Positions 26,372 to 33,532 are shown, numbered from the stretch's first letter. The stretch: DNA of 64,000 bases from Sphingobacterium puteale (GCF_003627955.1 NZ_RBWS01000022.1:1-64000), one strand, 5' to 3'. Notes: generated by a model not told the origin, from the sequence alone. A program made the numbers and translations.

Positions 26372-26458
26372 AGATTGATCGCGAAACTAACCCTGGGATC
26401 TTGTCCCGGTTGGTCTAGTCTGGTCACTAAAGATGGGCCTTTGGCACTGAAGATGTAG
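26372..26458 (+). repeat. coding remnant repeated at 58551-58637
   Basis: Twenty-eight codons plus stop encode RLIAKLTLGSCPGWSSLV followed by TKDGPLALKM. The copy at 58551 encodes the same peptide with three changes (L/E, L/Q, M/I), while at least nine codons differ only in the third base. That pattern shows it was a protein C-terminus under selection in both lineages. The parent protein is not recognised. Confidence 0.6.
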
Positions 26459-26477
26459 AGCTTTTAAAATATGATTG

Positions 26478-26642
26478 TCAGTAAAGATTCCTACGTGTTT
26501 TTATTTCTTCGATCCTTTTATAATAAAGTTTTCTTTGTTTTTGTTTACGAAATGGGTCAACAGACAAATAAATAAACAACAGTATAATAATTGCAGAAAA
26601 AAAAACAGCGACATACATTAACCAAGTAAAAAATCTTTTCAT
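26478..26642 (-). CDS. 54-residue single-span membrane protein
   Basis: ATG 26642 overlaps the TGA of the upstream fragment (ATGA), so it is coupled to it. The product has one membrane helix (TWLMYVAVFFSAIIILLFIY) and a basic tail (RKQKQRKLYYKRIEEIKTRR). No family is recognised. It fills the 26458-26639 gap. Confidence 0.45.
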   Translation of the reverse strand: MKRFFTWLMYVAVFFSAIIILLFIYLSVDPFRKQKQRKLYYKRIEEIKTRRNLY

Positions 26643-26875
26643 TTGCTTGAGGAAGAATTATCCTGCTTATCACTTTTCAGCAAATGTTCGACAATATTCC
26701 TTGAGAAGGGGCGTGCTAAATCTTCCAACAACAACGAAGATTTGCCAGAAGGCAATAACTCAATCATTGCCTTGGCAAAGGCAAACTTATATGTCGCCGA
26801 GTTTTTGCCAAACAAAATAATGGCGCGCCATTGCGACTCGAGACTGGGATCGTTTATCTGGAATATTGTAGACAT
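26639..26875 (-). pseudogene. N-terminal fragment of an HNH-endonuclease-like protein
   Basis: The 78 codons read PSLESQWRAIILFGKNSATY, then KFAFAKAMIELLPSGKSSLL and LEDLARPFSRNIVEHL. This resembles the N-terminus of a family of roughly 400-residue HNH endonuclease-like proteins in Bacteroidota ('WRaIILfGrNvAsYKFALAksLLe'), recalled and not searched. The rest of the protein, including any HNH motif, is absent, and the frame ends in a serine run SSSSK. Confidence 0.45.
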
Positions 26876-26915
26876 TTACTCAAATTCATTAACAGCTTTG
26901 ATCAATTAAAAAGAC

Positions 26916-27269
26916 CTATTCCTTAATGTGATCTTTCAATTCCTCTTTCAACCTATAGAATAGTTCTAACTCATACTTTAGCTGATCTTCTTCCGAAGCA
27001 ACTGGAGGTTGTCGTGGTTCCGAAGCATCGAATGGGCCTTTTACAATTTCTAAAGTGACTATGTCTCCTAGATTAAGTGTAGTATTTAGCCAATTAACAT
27101 GACTGTCTACATCAGAATCTAGACCACCTACACGGAAACCAAACGCATCATTGCGGCCTCCTCTACGCGCAAAAGCAGCCATTGCATGCAATACGTAGTG
27201 AGCTTTGTTAAATCCTGCTCTTGTAATCTGTTCCCCGTTTATTCTGATATTGATGCCTATATTTTCCAT
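26916..27269 (-). CDS. tandem paralog B, small soluble protein with KLKEELKDHIKE-like tail
   Basis: A 117-residue protein: N-terminal strand IGINIRINGEQITRAGF, beta-rich middle with GGLDSDVDSHVNWL, strand GDIVTLEIVKGPFD, and a C-terminal helix YRLKEELKDHIKE. It is homologous along its full length to the next gene upstream (27274-27627), which starts 4 nt away. The pair is a tandem duplication. It is not a family with known function; it has no signal peptide. An immunity or adaptor role is possible from context. Confidence 0.65.
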   Translation of the reverse strand: MENIGINIRINGEQITRAGFNKAHYVLHAMAAFARRGGRNDAFGFRVGGLDSDVDSHVNWLNTTLNLGDIVTLEIVKGPFDASEPRQPPVASEEDQLKYELELFYRLKEELKDHIKE

Positions 27270-27273
27270 GGAA

Positions 27274-27627
27274 TTATTTGATGTGGTCTTTTAGTTTTTC
27301 TTTCAGATGATAGTAGTTTTCCAGTTTACTTTTTATCCTGGCTTCCTGGTCTATATCACTTTTGGTTCTAGTTTTGGGGTCGTCAAAAGGAGCTTCAATT
27401 ACCTCAAAAGTAATTGCGTCCCCTTCTTTTAGTTTGGTCCCATACCAATAAACATGGTCGTTCTGCTCGCCATCCATTCCAGTTACATTAAGGGTAAAGT
27501 CCTTACTGCCGTTATTTCGTTCCGCAAAGGTTACATTACCAATTAATACATAGTCATCCGTGTCCAATCCGGCATTTGTGACTAGATTGCCATTGACTTT
27601 TACTTTAAGTCCAAGTTTCTTGTCCAT
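27274..27627 (-). CDS. tandem paralog A of the 26916 gene
   Basis: A 117-residue protein of the same length and layout as its neighbour: LGLKVKVNGNLVTNAGLDTD, then VTGMDGEQNDHVYWYG, GDAITFEVIEAPFD and the tail YHLKEKLKDHIK. Conserved between the two are the N-terminal beta-hairpin with (I/V)NG, the G(L/M)D..(D/N)DHV.W motif, the GD.(V/I)T.E(V)(I) strand and the LKE.LKDHIK helix. These are candidate functional residues. The two genes are probably co-transcribed. Confidence 0.65.
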   Translation of the reverse strand: MDKKLGLKVKVNGNLVTNAGLDTDDYVLIGNVTFAERNNGSKDFTLNVTGMDGEQNDHVYWYGTKLKEGDAITFEVIEAPFDDPKTRTKSDIDQEARIKSKLENYYHLKEKLKDHIK

Positions 27628-27700
27628 AATTACTTTTATAAAATTTCCGCTTCACCAATAATTTTAGGTCCTTCATGTAGCCACCATTTACGGCCTTTTG

Positions 27701-27976
27701 TCAAATATTGCGGTTGATAATCTTGGATAATTTATCGGGTTTCTTGCTTATCCCACCTCTCTCATAATATAGCGTGTTGATTTGTCTTTTCAATTCGGCG
27801 ACGCTCCATGCTTGCCGAATACATTCTAACTCATAAAATGCGCGCTTCTCTAAATTTTGAATTGGAAGGAGTTGTACGAGGTGAGTAGTTTTCTCACCAT
27901 TTATTATGTTCTGAAAAATGATTTCATCATCAAAATCCGCTATCTGCCACATGTCGATCGATACGCCTAGCGACAT
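27701..27976 (-). pseudogene. fragment of a DUF1016 (YhcG-type) nuclease
   Basis: The segment NLEKRAFYELECIRQAWSVA, followed by ELKRQINTLYYERGGISKKP, is the conserved N-terminal block of DUF1016/PDDEXK nucleases ('eREFYiemcr.ekWSvReLerqI.s.LyeR.alSk'). It begins in the middle of a domain and stops after about 90 codons without the nuclease domain, so it is a broken copy. It overlaps the 3' end of the secreted-protein gene at 27930-28367 in another frame. Confidence 0.65.
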
Positions 27977-28367
27977 CAGCTGTTTCTATTTGGTTTTTTG
28001 TAATTCCTCTAAATACCGCGATAGAAAATCTATTGGTAGGAAAAGGAACTGTAGACATAGGAAGGCTGTCAAGCGACTCTGTCATTACCAACCAGCTGTC
28101 GCTTTGCGCACGTTCTTTGATGATTCTCTTTGTTTTATCAACTTCCCAGTCTTTAGCGTCTAGGTTCAATGTCCCTTTCAGCTCATATAAGCTGCCATGG
28201 AGTTTCAACAGAAGACTGTCTTTTATAATTATGCGCTCTATCTCTCCATCGGCTATTATAAATGAATATGCGCGGTCCAAATCAAGTTTCTTATGCTGTG
28301 CAAAGGCCGCCTTTAATAAAAATATATTTATGAGTAAACATGTGATGATAATAGTTCTAATTACCAT
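27930..28367 (-). CDS. secreted hypothetical protein, C-terminus disrupted
   Basis: The 145-residue product has a signal peptide (TIIITCLLINIFLLKAAFAQ) and a beta-rich body (SLLLKLHGSLYELKGTLNLD). The last residues (ETADVARRIDRHVADSGF) are encoded where the DUF1016 fragment begins in another frame. The native C-terminus was therefore probably replaced at a deletion junction near 27.98 kb. Family not recognised. Confidence 0.5.
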   Translation of the reverse strand: MVIRTIIITCLLINIFLLKAAFAQHKKLDLDRAYSFIIADGEIERIIIKDSLLLKLHGSLYELKGTLNLDAKDWEVDKTKRIIKERAQSDSWLVMTESLDSLPMSTVPFPTNRFSIAVFRGITKNQIETADVARRIDRHVADSGF

Positions 28368-28484
28368 TTTTTATATCGTATAAATTTAGTTAAACTATAG
28401 CCTGGTTAAGTTCACTTAACAGCATTTCCTCACAATTTAAAAAGAATATATCATATTTTGGGGATTTTGTATTTCAAACATCAC

Positions 28485-28520
28485 ACTTTTCGATATACAC
28501 ACATACCGCGTACATACGCC
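28485..28520 (+). repeat. dispersed upstream element, copy C
   Basis: ACTTTTCgatat...ACATACCGCgTACATACgCC is the most diverged of three copies of a roughly 40-bp element (others at 29581 and 31324). It directly precedes a remnant N-terminal module. Confidence 0.5.
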
Positions 28521-28529
28521 ATTCATGCA

Positions 28530-28612
28530 ATGCGAGATCTAGACACAGCAGAAATCGCTGGGTTGAAAAAAACAATCCAACTTATGGAGGTGTGCAGTTA
28601 TTAGGTAACGCG
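28530..28612 (+). pseudogene. remnant of a 'DDGGxxI' N-terminal module
   Basis: MRDLDTAEIAGLKK followed in another frame by NPTYGGVQLLGNA corresponds to the module at 31424-31641 (METMEDLKALS..TEITALETGTYAGVELLGYY). One frameshift and an early stop kill it. The remaining gap 28384-28670 shows nothing else. Confidence 0.45.
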
Positions 28613-28670
28613 TTTATATATTGAGTTACCCATTTTTTAACTATCTTGGATTTTTTAAAATAAATGAATT

Positions 28671-28925
28671 ATGTTAAATTATATCGCAGCTATTTGCTTA
28701 ATTTTCTTAGGATTATTGCTTAAATATTCCTCTCAGGACGAATATAGCCCATTAAAAAAATATGGGTTCTTTTTTGTAGTTGCGGGGGCGGGATCATTAT
28801 TATATAAGTTATGTTGGAAATTACTCGACGGGATTTATTGCAGGCAGAAAGGGTATATCTTGGGCAGAGGCCAGATTTGTTATGAATCTCTTAGAAAGTT
28901 ATCAAAAAATGGGGTTAGCGGCTGA
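28671..28925 (+). CDS. small two-helix membrane protein
   Basis: An 84-residue product with membrane segments IAAICLIFLGLLLKY and KYGFFFVVAGAGSLLYKL separated by a charged hairpin (SSQDEYSPLKK). The last 35 residues are polar and may be out of the original frame, because a second open frame with better composition (RKGISWAEARFVMNLLESYQ) starts there. Family not recognised. Confidence 0.4.
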   Translation: MLNYIAAICLIFLGLLLKYSSQDEYSPLKKYGFFFVVAGAGSLLYKLCWKLLDGIYCRQKGYILGRGQICYESLRKLSKNGVSG

Positions 28926-29017
28926 GGGAATGACAACTCAGAGCGCACAATATCTTGGGCATCAATCAGGAATCAGTCTTTTTAGACAAAAAACTTTTAT
29001 GTATAATAAGTAAAAAA

Positions 29018-29446
29018 GTGAGAACAATTATTAAAATCATTGGTGTTATTGCTCTGTTACTTTTAGTATTTGATCAGTCTAGGTCTATATATAGGCTTGA
29101 TGATAGTCATTACATTACCGTTTGGAAAAGATTAGGTAATAAATGTTTCATAACACTTGATAAACATTATTCAATTTTTAAGCCATCTAAATATATTGAA
29201 ACGACCAATGACAATTTTGTAACAATTGTTATTGACAAACAACATGCAAATTCTGATTTTGTGCTATATTCGAGGCAAGATAAAGCTGTCAACATAGTCG
29301 GATATCAAAGTAAAATAATCTATAATAATGATGAATATGATGAGTTTAAAAAGCAGTATTATGAGAATAACAACCATAAAATACACCACTTATATTTTTC
29401 TATCGATATCAAAGAAAAATTGATTTCAAAATTTAGTGAAGATTAA
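29018..29446 (+). CDS. membrane-anchored hypothetical protein
   Basis: From GTG 29018 the product has 142 residues: one N-terminal membrane helix (IIKIIGVIALLLLVFD) and a soluble domain with RLDDSHYITVWKRLGNK and a C-terminal FSIDIKEKLISKFSED. A TTG at 28955 would add 21 residues with a poor fit. It is followed by a clear terminator. No family is recognised. Confidence 0.45.
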   Translation: MRTIIKIIGVIALLLLVFDQSRSIYRLDDSHYITVWKRLGNKCFITLDKHYSIFKPSKYIETTNDNFVTIVIDKQHANSDFVLYSRQDKAVNIVGYQSKIIYNNDEYDEFKKQYYENNNHKIHHLYFSIDIKEKLISKFSED

Positions 29447-29487
29447 ATGCTATTATATCAGTTTTTTCCAATTGTAATCTATACAGC

Positions 29488-29511
29488 CCGATCTGATGAT
29501 TGGGCTGTGTG
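29488..29511 (+). terminator. terminator after the 29018 gene
   Basis: AGCCCGATC pairs with GATTGGGCT around a 4-nt loop. The tail GTGTGATTATT is only weakly T-rich. Confidence 0.55.
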
Positions 29512-29580
29512 ATTATTAGATCTTCAGTACTTATTCTGATATTTTAAGTTATTGATAAAGTCCATTGTTAACCTTTGAAG

Positions 29581-29624
29581 ACTTTTCAGTATCTCCCACA
29601 TACCGCTTACATACACCTTGTTTT
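29581..29624 (+). repeat. dispersed upstream element, copy B
   Basis: ACTTTTCAGTATCTCCCACA then TACCGCTTACATACACCTTG, nearly identical to copy A at 31324. It ends directly at the beta-lactamase remnant. Confidence 0.6.
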
Positions 29625-29627
29625 CGG

Positions 29628-29819
29628 TCAAAAACTGGATGGACAAGGGAGCACAATACGAACACAGGATGGTGGGTAGGATACCTTGAATCTGGTCAAA
29701 ATGTGTATTTCTTCGCGACACGACTTATACAGGACCGTAAATTCAATAGATCAGATTTTTCCAGCTGTAGGAAGGAAATTACCAAAAAGCTATTTCGGGA
29801 GCTTAAAATAATGCAATAA
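29628..29819 (+). pseudogene. class D (OXA-type) beta-lactamase C-terminal remnant
   Basis: The frame reads SKTGWTREHNTNTGWWVGYL, then ESGQNVYFFATRLIQDRKFN and KEITKKLFRELKIMQ with a stop. This is the C-terminal third of class D beta-lactamases: the K-T-G triad strand, the GWWVGY(L/V)E...VYFFA strand pair and the last helix. The active-site S-x-x-K and the S-x-V/I motif are missing; the piece begins right after the dispersed repeat, so recombination there removed the first two-thirds. It cannot encode a functional enzyme. Confidence 0.8.
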
Positions 29820-29855
29820 ATTACATTGTGATGGAAAGGAATATTTTAGGCATCC

Positions 29856-29937
29856 TAGTACCATGTTGTATAATCCTTTGAACAAGTTGCCAAAAATTCT
29901 TTTATAGGGTCGTGAGTCCGATTATACCGATTTCAGC
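29856..29937 (+). pseudogene. third, decayed copy of the 24128/26073 gene
   Basis: ATGTTGTATAATCCTTTGAA and the following GGTCGTGAGTCCGATTATAC align with the start of the gene at 24128, with a one-base deletion after CCTTT and several gaps. About 80 nt remain. Confidence 0.6.
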
Positions 29938-29941
29938 TTAT

Positions 29942-30313
29942 CTAGACGTTTTGGGCCCTGACCGCTTCGGCTTCTATCCTATAAATCATCTTTTCTCCCT
30001 CAAATCGAGCTTTAAAAATTAGCGCATAGACAATCAAAACAATGAGCCAATATCTGATTTTTAAGCTTATCAATGCAGCTCCTAATAATATGCCAATAGC
30101 GCCTATAACAATTCGAAAATACAGTATAGATTCATACTCCATGGCGTACCAATAGCAGCCCTTGCAAAAATTGTATTGATAGAGCATATAAACATCTTCA
30201 TAAGTAATCAGGATGTTGAAAAAAATTATTAAAGTCCCCATTATCCGACAAAGGAGGGAGTCGGTTAGTATCTTATAAACTGTTCTCTTTAACCTAGCAA
30301 TCGAGTTAATCAT
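29942..30313 (-). CDS. small polytopic membrane protein
   Basis: A 123-residue protein with three to four membrane helices (LLCRIMGTLIIFFNILITYE, FRIVIGAIGILLGAALISLK, YWLIVLIVYALIFKA) and a Cys/aromatic loop YQYNFCKGCYWYAMEYE. The first 80 residues recur in a decayed copy at 45977-46192. It is the last of four consecutive small minus-strand membrane genes; its start overlaps the previous stop (ATGA). No family is recognised. Confidence 0.55.
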   Translation of the reverse strand: MINSIARLKRTVYKILTDSLLCRIMGTLIIFFNILITYEDVYMLYQYNFCKGCYWYAMEYESILYFRIVIGAIGILLGAALISLKIRYWLIVLIVYALIFKARFEGEKMIYRIEAEAVRAQNV

Positions 30314-30501
30314 ACCTTCTCAATCTTAAATAATATCCCAGTAACTAATGCTGCAATCGAATAATATATCGCCGGCTCCATTAATTGCACTGTTAGTCCC
30401 ACTGTCATCGTAATTCCAGCCAATGTAATTAGTATTAAAGTCATTTTGATCCAATTGACATTGAGTGTAGTACTATAATTGATATGATCACTTTTTATCA
30501 T
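30310..30501 (-). CDS. 63-residue membrane protein
   Basis: Two hydrophobic helices (IKMTLILITLAGITMTVGLT and AIYYSIAALVTGILFKI). The stop overlaps the next start by 4 nt, so it is coupled to the 29942 gene. No recognised family. Confidence 0.5.
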   Translation of the reverse strand: MIKSDHINYSTTLNVNWIKMTLILITLAGITMTVGLTVQLMEPAIYYSIAALVTGILFKIEKV

Positions 30502-30509
30502 AGCTTATA

Positions 30510-30860
30510 CTAATTAGATTCTATTTTGGGTATTTCATCTTTATCTTTATACGGCAGTTTATATATTGGGTTGAAATAATTGTAATACCTCCAAAATGCT
30601 ACAGGATTTATCGAAAACAGTCGATATAACGTAGTATCGTTAGGTAGTACGTTTCCCTTTTTCAAATATTGATCCCATCTCTGATTAACCCCCTCAAAAT
30701 CTTCAGCACTTGGAGCCATGATATAAAAATCACCTGAACTGTTAGCGAATTCGTAATGGTATGTATCAAGGAGCCAATCGCATAGACCTCTTAATGGCGG
30801 CAAATTGACTAGGCCGACTATTAGGGATATTAGAATTAGATATTTTGCTGGTTTTTTCAT
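30510..30860 (-). CDS. membrane-anchored hypothetical protein, 116 aa
   Basis: From ATG 30860, two bases after the previous stop, the product has one N-terminal membrane helix (AKYLILISLIVGLVNLPPL) and a soluble exported domain rich in Tyr, Trp and Asp (YDFYIMAPSAEDFEGVNQRW-like region, INPVAFWRYYNYFNP). A longer start at 30890 overlaps the upstream gene and is less likely. No family recognised. Confidence 0.5.
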   Translation of the reverse strand: MKKPAKYLILISLIVGLVNLPPLRGLCDWLLDTYHYEFANSSGDFYIMAPSAEDFEGVNQRWDQYLKKGNVLPNDTTLYRLFSINPVAFWRYYNYFNPIYKLPYKDKDEIPKIESN

Positions 30861-30861
30861 A

Positions 30862-31134
30862 TTAGTTACATGTTGTAGATTGCTGAGCATTCACTGGGCT
30901 TGTTGTCGCACCTGCAATACCTAAGTCCTTTTTTGCCTTAATGGATTTATATAGTCCTGGTGGAGTTGTTCCATAAATAATCGGTAATGGTGCTCCAGTC
31001 CGAGTATTTCTCTGTATTATCCAGTCTTGCACAACAATTTTAAAACAATAAAATATTGCAATTAAGAGCAATAAAAGAGAATAGTGCTTTGAAACTATAC
31101 TGTTGCAAGAATGAAGGATTAATTTGGTCATCAA
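30862..31134 (-). CDS. membrane-anchored hypothetical protein, 90 aa
   Basis: One membrane helix (YSLLLLLIAIFYCFKIVVQ) followed by a polar tail containing TRTGAPLPIIYGTTPPGLYK. It is the first gene of the four-gene minus-strand membrane cluster 31134-29942. Function unknown. Confidence 0.45.
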   Translation of the reverse strand: MMTKLILHSCNSIVSKHYSLLLLLIAIFYCFKIVVQDWIIQRNTRTGAPLPIIYGTTPPGLYKSIKAKKDLGIAGATTSPVNAQQSTTCN

Positions 31135-31323
31135 AAAATTAATGGTTAATTAAATATAATAAATAATATCAATGTATAAGGTTTAATTGCTACAATATGC
31201 TCGACTAAGGTTGTTTTTCATTCGCAATGGCACTTTGCTGATTAGAGTATTATGATTTGTCGATGATTTATTTCGTTAATTATTAAAAGGTTATTCTTTG
31301 TTTATAGGTGGCTAAGTCTTATA

Positions 31324-31366
31324 ACTTTTCGGTACCTCCTGTATACCGCTTACTTACACCTTGTTT
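31324..31366 (+). repeat. dispersed upstream element, copy A
   Basis: ACTTTTCGGTACCTCCTGTA then TACCGCTTACTTACACCTTG. It lies about 100 nt before the remnant N-terminal module at 31424. A -7 box TACTTTTG follows at 31393-31400. Confidence 0.6.
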
Positions 31367-31423
31367 ATCTCAGATAACCTCCGCAACTGCCATACTTTTG
31401 CTATACACTTAAAACAAAAAAAT

Positions 31424-31641
31424 ATGGCAAATCAATTTTTAATTAAGGAAACAATGGAGGATCTGAAAGCGCTATCTCCACTGAAATTACAGCGTTAGAG
31501 ACCGGAACTTATGCGGGAGTCGAGCTGTTAGGCTATTACGAGACAGGGGATACCCCATTCCCAATACATTATTATCAAAGTGACACTTTGGAGGCAGATG
31601 ACGGCGGAGCTATTGTACAATCGTCAGCTCATCGGAGGTAA
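31424..31641 (+). pseudogene. N-terminal module 'GxELLGYYExGDTPxP..DDGG', frameshifted
   Basis: With one missing base near 31483 the frame reads MANQFLIKETMEDLKALSP, then TEITALETGTYAGVELLGYY, ETGDTPFPIHYY, SDTLEADDGGAIV and stops. This module is the usual N-terminus of Bacteroidota proteins that continue into a phage-tail-spike or pectate-lyase-like beta-helix. Here only the module survives. A -7 box and the dispersed element precede it, so the original promoter region is intact. Confidence 0.55.
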
Positions 31642-31724
31642 GCCAGCTTCGATTGTCGCAATGCATAATCCATTCACTATTTATTTCACTTCTCCATCAA
31701 TCAAGCAGCGGAATAGTATACTTT

Positions 31725-32186
31725 TCATCGTTCTTTCTTCCACTTAATTTCGCCACGCTCAATCATTCCGATATATTTTTTGATATGATCCTTCGTCAGT
31801 GGCGTATCATCGTCCAGGTGATATTCAAATTTCTTTGCAAACTGATCATATTGAATAGATGCTACATAAACATTGTTGACATAAATATGCCAAATACCGC
31901 CTTTCTTTACGCTAATACGAACAACATTGCGTTTGCCATTGCTGTAGAATAGCTCTGGCGAATCGTGGTCAAACCGACGAATAAGAGCATCGATGCAGGC
32001 CTCCTTAATGTCGTGTGCCAGCACGCCATATGCTAATTCCCACTCACCCTGTGATCGCCTGAATATGTAGAATGACTTTCCGTTTTTGTCATACAAATAG
32101 TAATCCCGCATGCCCATACTCTTATCGTCTATGGCCATACGAACATATAGCACACGATTTCTACAGTGAACTTCAAGTGGTTTCAT
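31725..32186 (-). CDS. hypothetical protein, 153 aa
   Basis: A soluble protein with no signal peptide. Two beta-rich halves: DYYLYDKNGKSFYIFRRSQG and GIWHIYVNNVYVASIQYDQF, separated by a helix, and a C-terminal helix HIKKYIGMIERGEIKWKK. The halves look like related strand-turn-strand units. Family not recognised. An AT-rich leader with TAATATTAGTAA-type sequence lies upstream. Confidence 0.55.
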   Translation of the reverse strand: MKPLEVHCRNRVLYVRMAIDDKSMGMRDYYLYDKNGKSFYIFRRSQGEWELAYGVLAHDIKEACIDALIRRFDHDSPELFYSNGKRNVVRISVKKGGIWHIYVNNVYVASIQYDQFAKKFEYHLDDDTPLTKDHIKKYIGMIERGEIKWKKER

Positions 32187-32334
32187 AAAATAAAATTACT
32201 AATAATATTAGTAATTTACCGAGATGAATTTTCGATTTAACATTTTCCACTTTTTAGGCAATTGGATAGCTGAGCTGTAGCCTACCAAATGATCAATAGC
32301 TATTTCAGATAACATGCTTTTCTTTATGTAAAGA

Positions 32335-32352
32335 CAAACTATATATAGTTTG
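32335..32352. promoter_or_regulatory. perfect 18-bp palindrome
   Basis: CAAACTATATATAGTTTG lies between the minus-strand gene start at 32186 and the plus-facing terminator at 32393. No gene lies on the plus strand here. Confidence 0.4.
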
Positions 32353-32392
32353 CGGCTATTACAGCTAAGTAAACCAACTCATTAGCCAAATT

Positions 32393-32430
32393 GCTTCCCT
32401 CTGCCGGTTAGAGGGAAGCTCTTTTTGTTT
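32393..32430 (+). terminator. plus-facing terminator without an upstream gene
   Basis: GCTTCCCTCT (32393-32402) pairs perfectly with AGAGGGAAGC (32410-32419), followed by TCTTTTTGTTTT. No plus-strand coding gene precedes it, so it either ends a small RNA or is a leftover from a deleted gene. Confidence 0.65.
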
Positions 32431-32490
32431 TAGGGATTTTATGTACGCAGATAGCTGCTATTATTCGATTGTTTTTGCGTAAGCGATATA

Positions 32491-32815
32491 CTAGTTTACA
32501 ATAGGCTTGTCAGCGTCAGCCCAGTCATAGTCAAGCAGTTGATCTATCGCGACCCATATTGCCTGAGCATGCTCCAGCGCTTTTACTTTTCCAGATTGTA
32601 GACTGCATACGAAAGGGTTGCAGTGAGAAGTCGGAATGCTGATGCTCGACCATCGTGAGCGATCTGCGTATGGTGATATCAATATTGATCTCCTCTTTGA
32701 TCTCTCTGCGAAGGCAGTCTTCTTTAGATTCTTCGGTTTCAATCTTTGCGCTAATGAAAATTTTTTCCTTAAAACTCTGCTCAGAAAGGTGTATAATTAT
32801 TAGGATCACTCGCAA
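32491..32815 (-). pseudogene. MutT/NUDIX (8-oxo-dGTP diphosphatase-like) pseudogene
   Basis: The first frame holds a NUDIX box (AKIETEESKEDCLRREIKEE, then INIDI) with the REIKEE core intact but the leading GG replaced by SA. Around 32600 the sense shifts to another frame reading FVCSLQSGKVKALEHAQAIW, then VAIDQLLDYDWADADKPIV and a stop. That is the usual MutT ending ('kaLEHaaikWv...LdWa.AD.piV'). One frameshift plus loss of the N-terminal strand make it non-functional. A second fragment of the same family lies at 45856-45972. Confidence 0.75.
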
Positions 32816-32839
32816 CAGGAATTTTCTTGCCCCATCGAT

Positions 32840-33463
32840 CTAATTTCTTAATGCCTTTACTACCGCTTCGCTCTTGGAGTTTACTTGGAGTTTTTCATAA
32901 ATTTTTTTAATGTGGGATCGAACGGTATCCATGGAAATATAGAGCTTATCTGCGATCATCTTATAGCTATATCCATCCACCAGGAGATCCAGCACCTCTT
33001 TCTCACGAGCGGACAGGTTGAAACTCGATGTCCTTGTAGCCTTTCCATCCGCAAGCATATGTAGCACCTGAGTCGCAATAGAGGAGGTCATGGGAGCGCC
33101 TCCATTTAAAGCATCTTCGATATACTCAAGAATTTTTGCCGGCGGTGTTTTTTTTAATATATAGCCGTTGGCACCAGCCTTTATAGCTTCAAGAACATTG
33201 ACATTGTCATCAAATACGGTAAGCATGATAATTTTGCCCTTAAACCCTGAATCCCTTAACAGCTTTAATCCCGAGATACCATTTATAAAAGGCATGTCTA
33301 TATCCATGAGAACGAGATCGGGTGCATGCTTTCGGATATCTTCAATAGCATTGGCGCAATGGCCATAAGCAGCCTGTACCAGGTATTTTGGATCACTATT
33401 AATCAGGATGGATAACACCTCTCTCAATTGGTTGTTATCTTCGTATATAAGGATCTTTGTCAT
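32840..33463 (-). CDS. NarL/FixJ-type response regulator
   Basis: A 207-residue transcription factor. Receiver domain 1-125: acidic pocket EDN (8-10), phospho-acceptor Asp54 in VLMDIDMPF, and the Lys of YILKKT. LuxR-type HTH at about 140-207 (LSAREKEVLDLLVDGYSYKM, IADKLYISMDTVRSHIKKIYEKL). It follows its cognate propeller histidine kinase by 69 nt on the same strand and is phosphorylated by it by inference. Targets are not visible; the neighbouring receptor gene is a candidate. Confidence 0.92.
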   Translation of the reverse strand: MTKILIYEDNNQLREVLSILINSDPKYLVQAAYGHCANAIEDIRKHAPDLVLMDIDMPFINGISGLKLLRDSGFKGKIIMLTVFDDNVNVLEAIKAGANGYILKKTPPAKILEYIEDALNGGAPMTSSIATQVLHMLADGKATRTSSFNLSAREKEVLDLLVDGYSYKMIADKLYISMDTVRSHIKKIYEKLQVNSKSEAVVKALRN

Positions 33464-33532
33464 AATCTATGCTACAATTTTATGAAAAATTTAGAGCAGG
33501 ACCAATCGCATATTGATGTGAATTGTCTTTTC

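Noticed and set aside
28780..29013. 77-codon frame overlapping the two-helix membrane gene
   Set aside because: No credible start or family; it may be part of a frameshifted end of the 28671 gene, and is noted there only.
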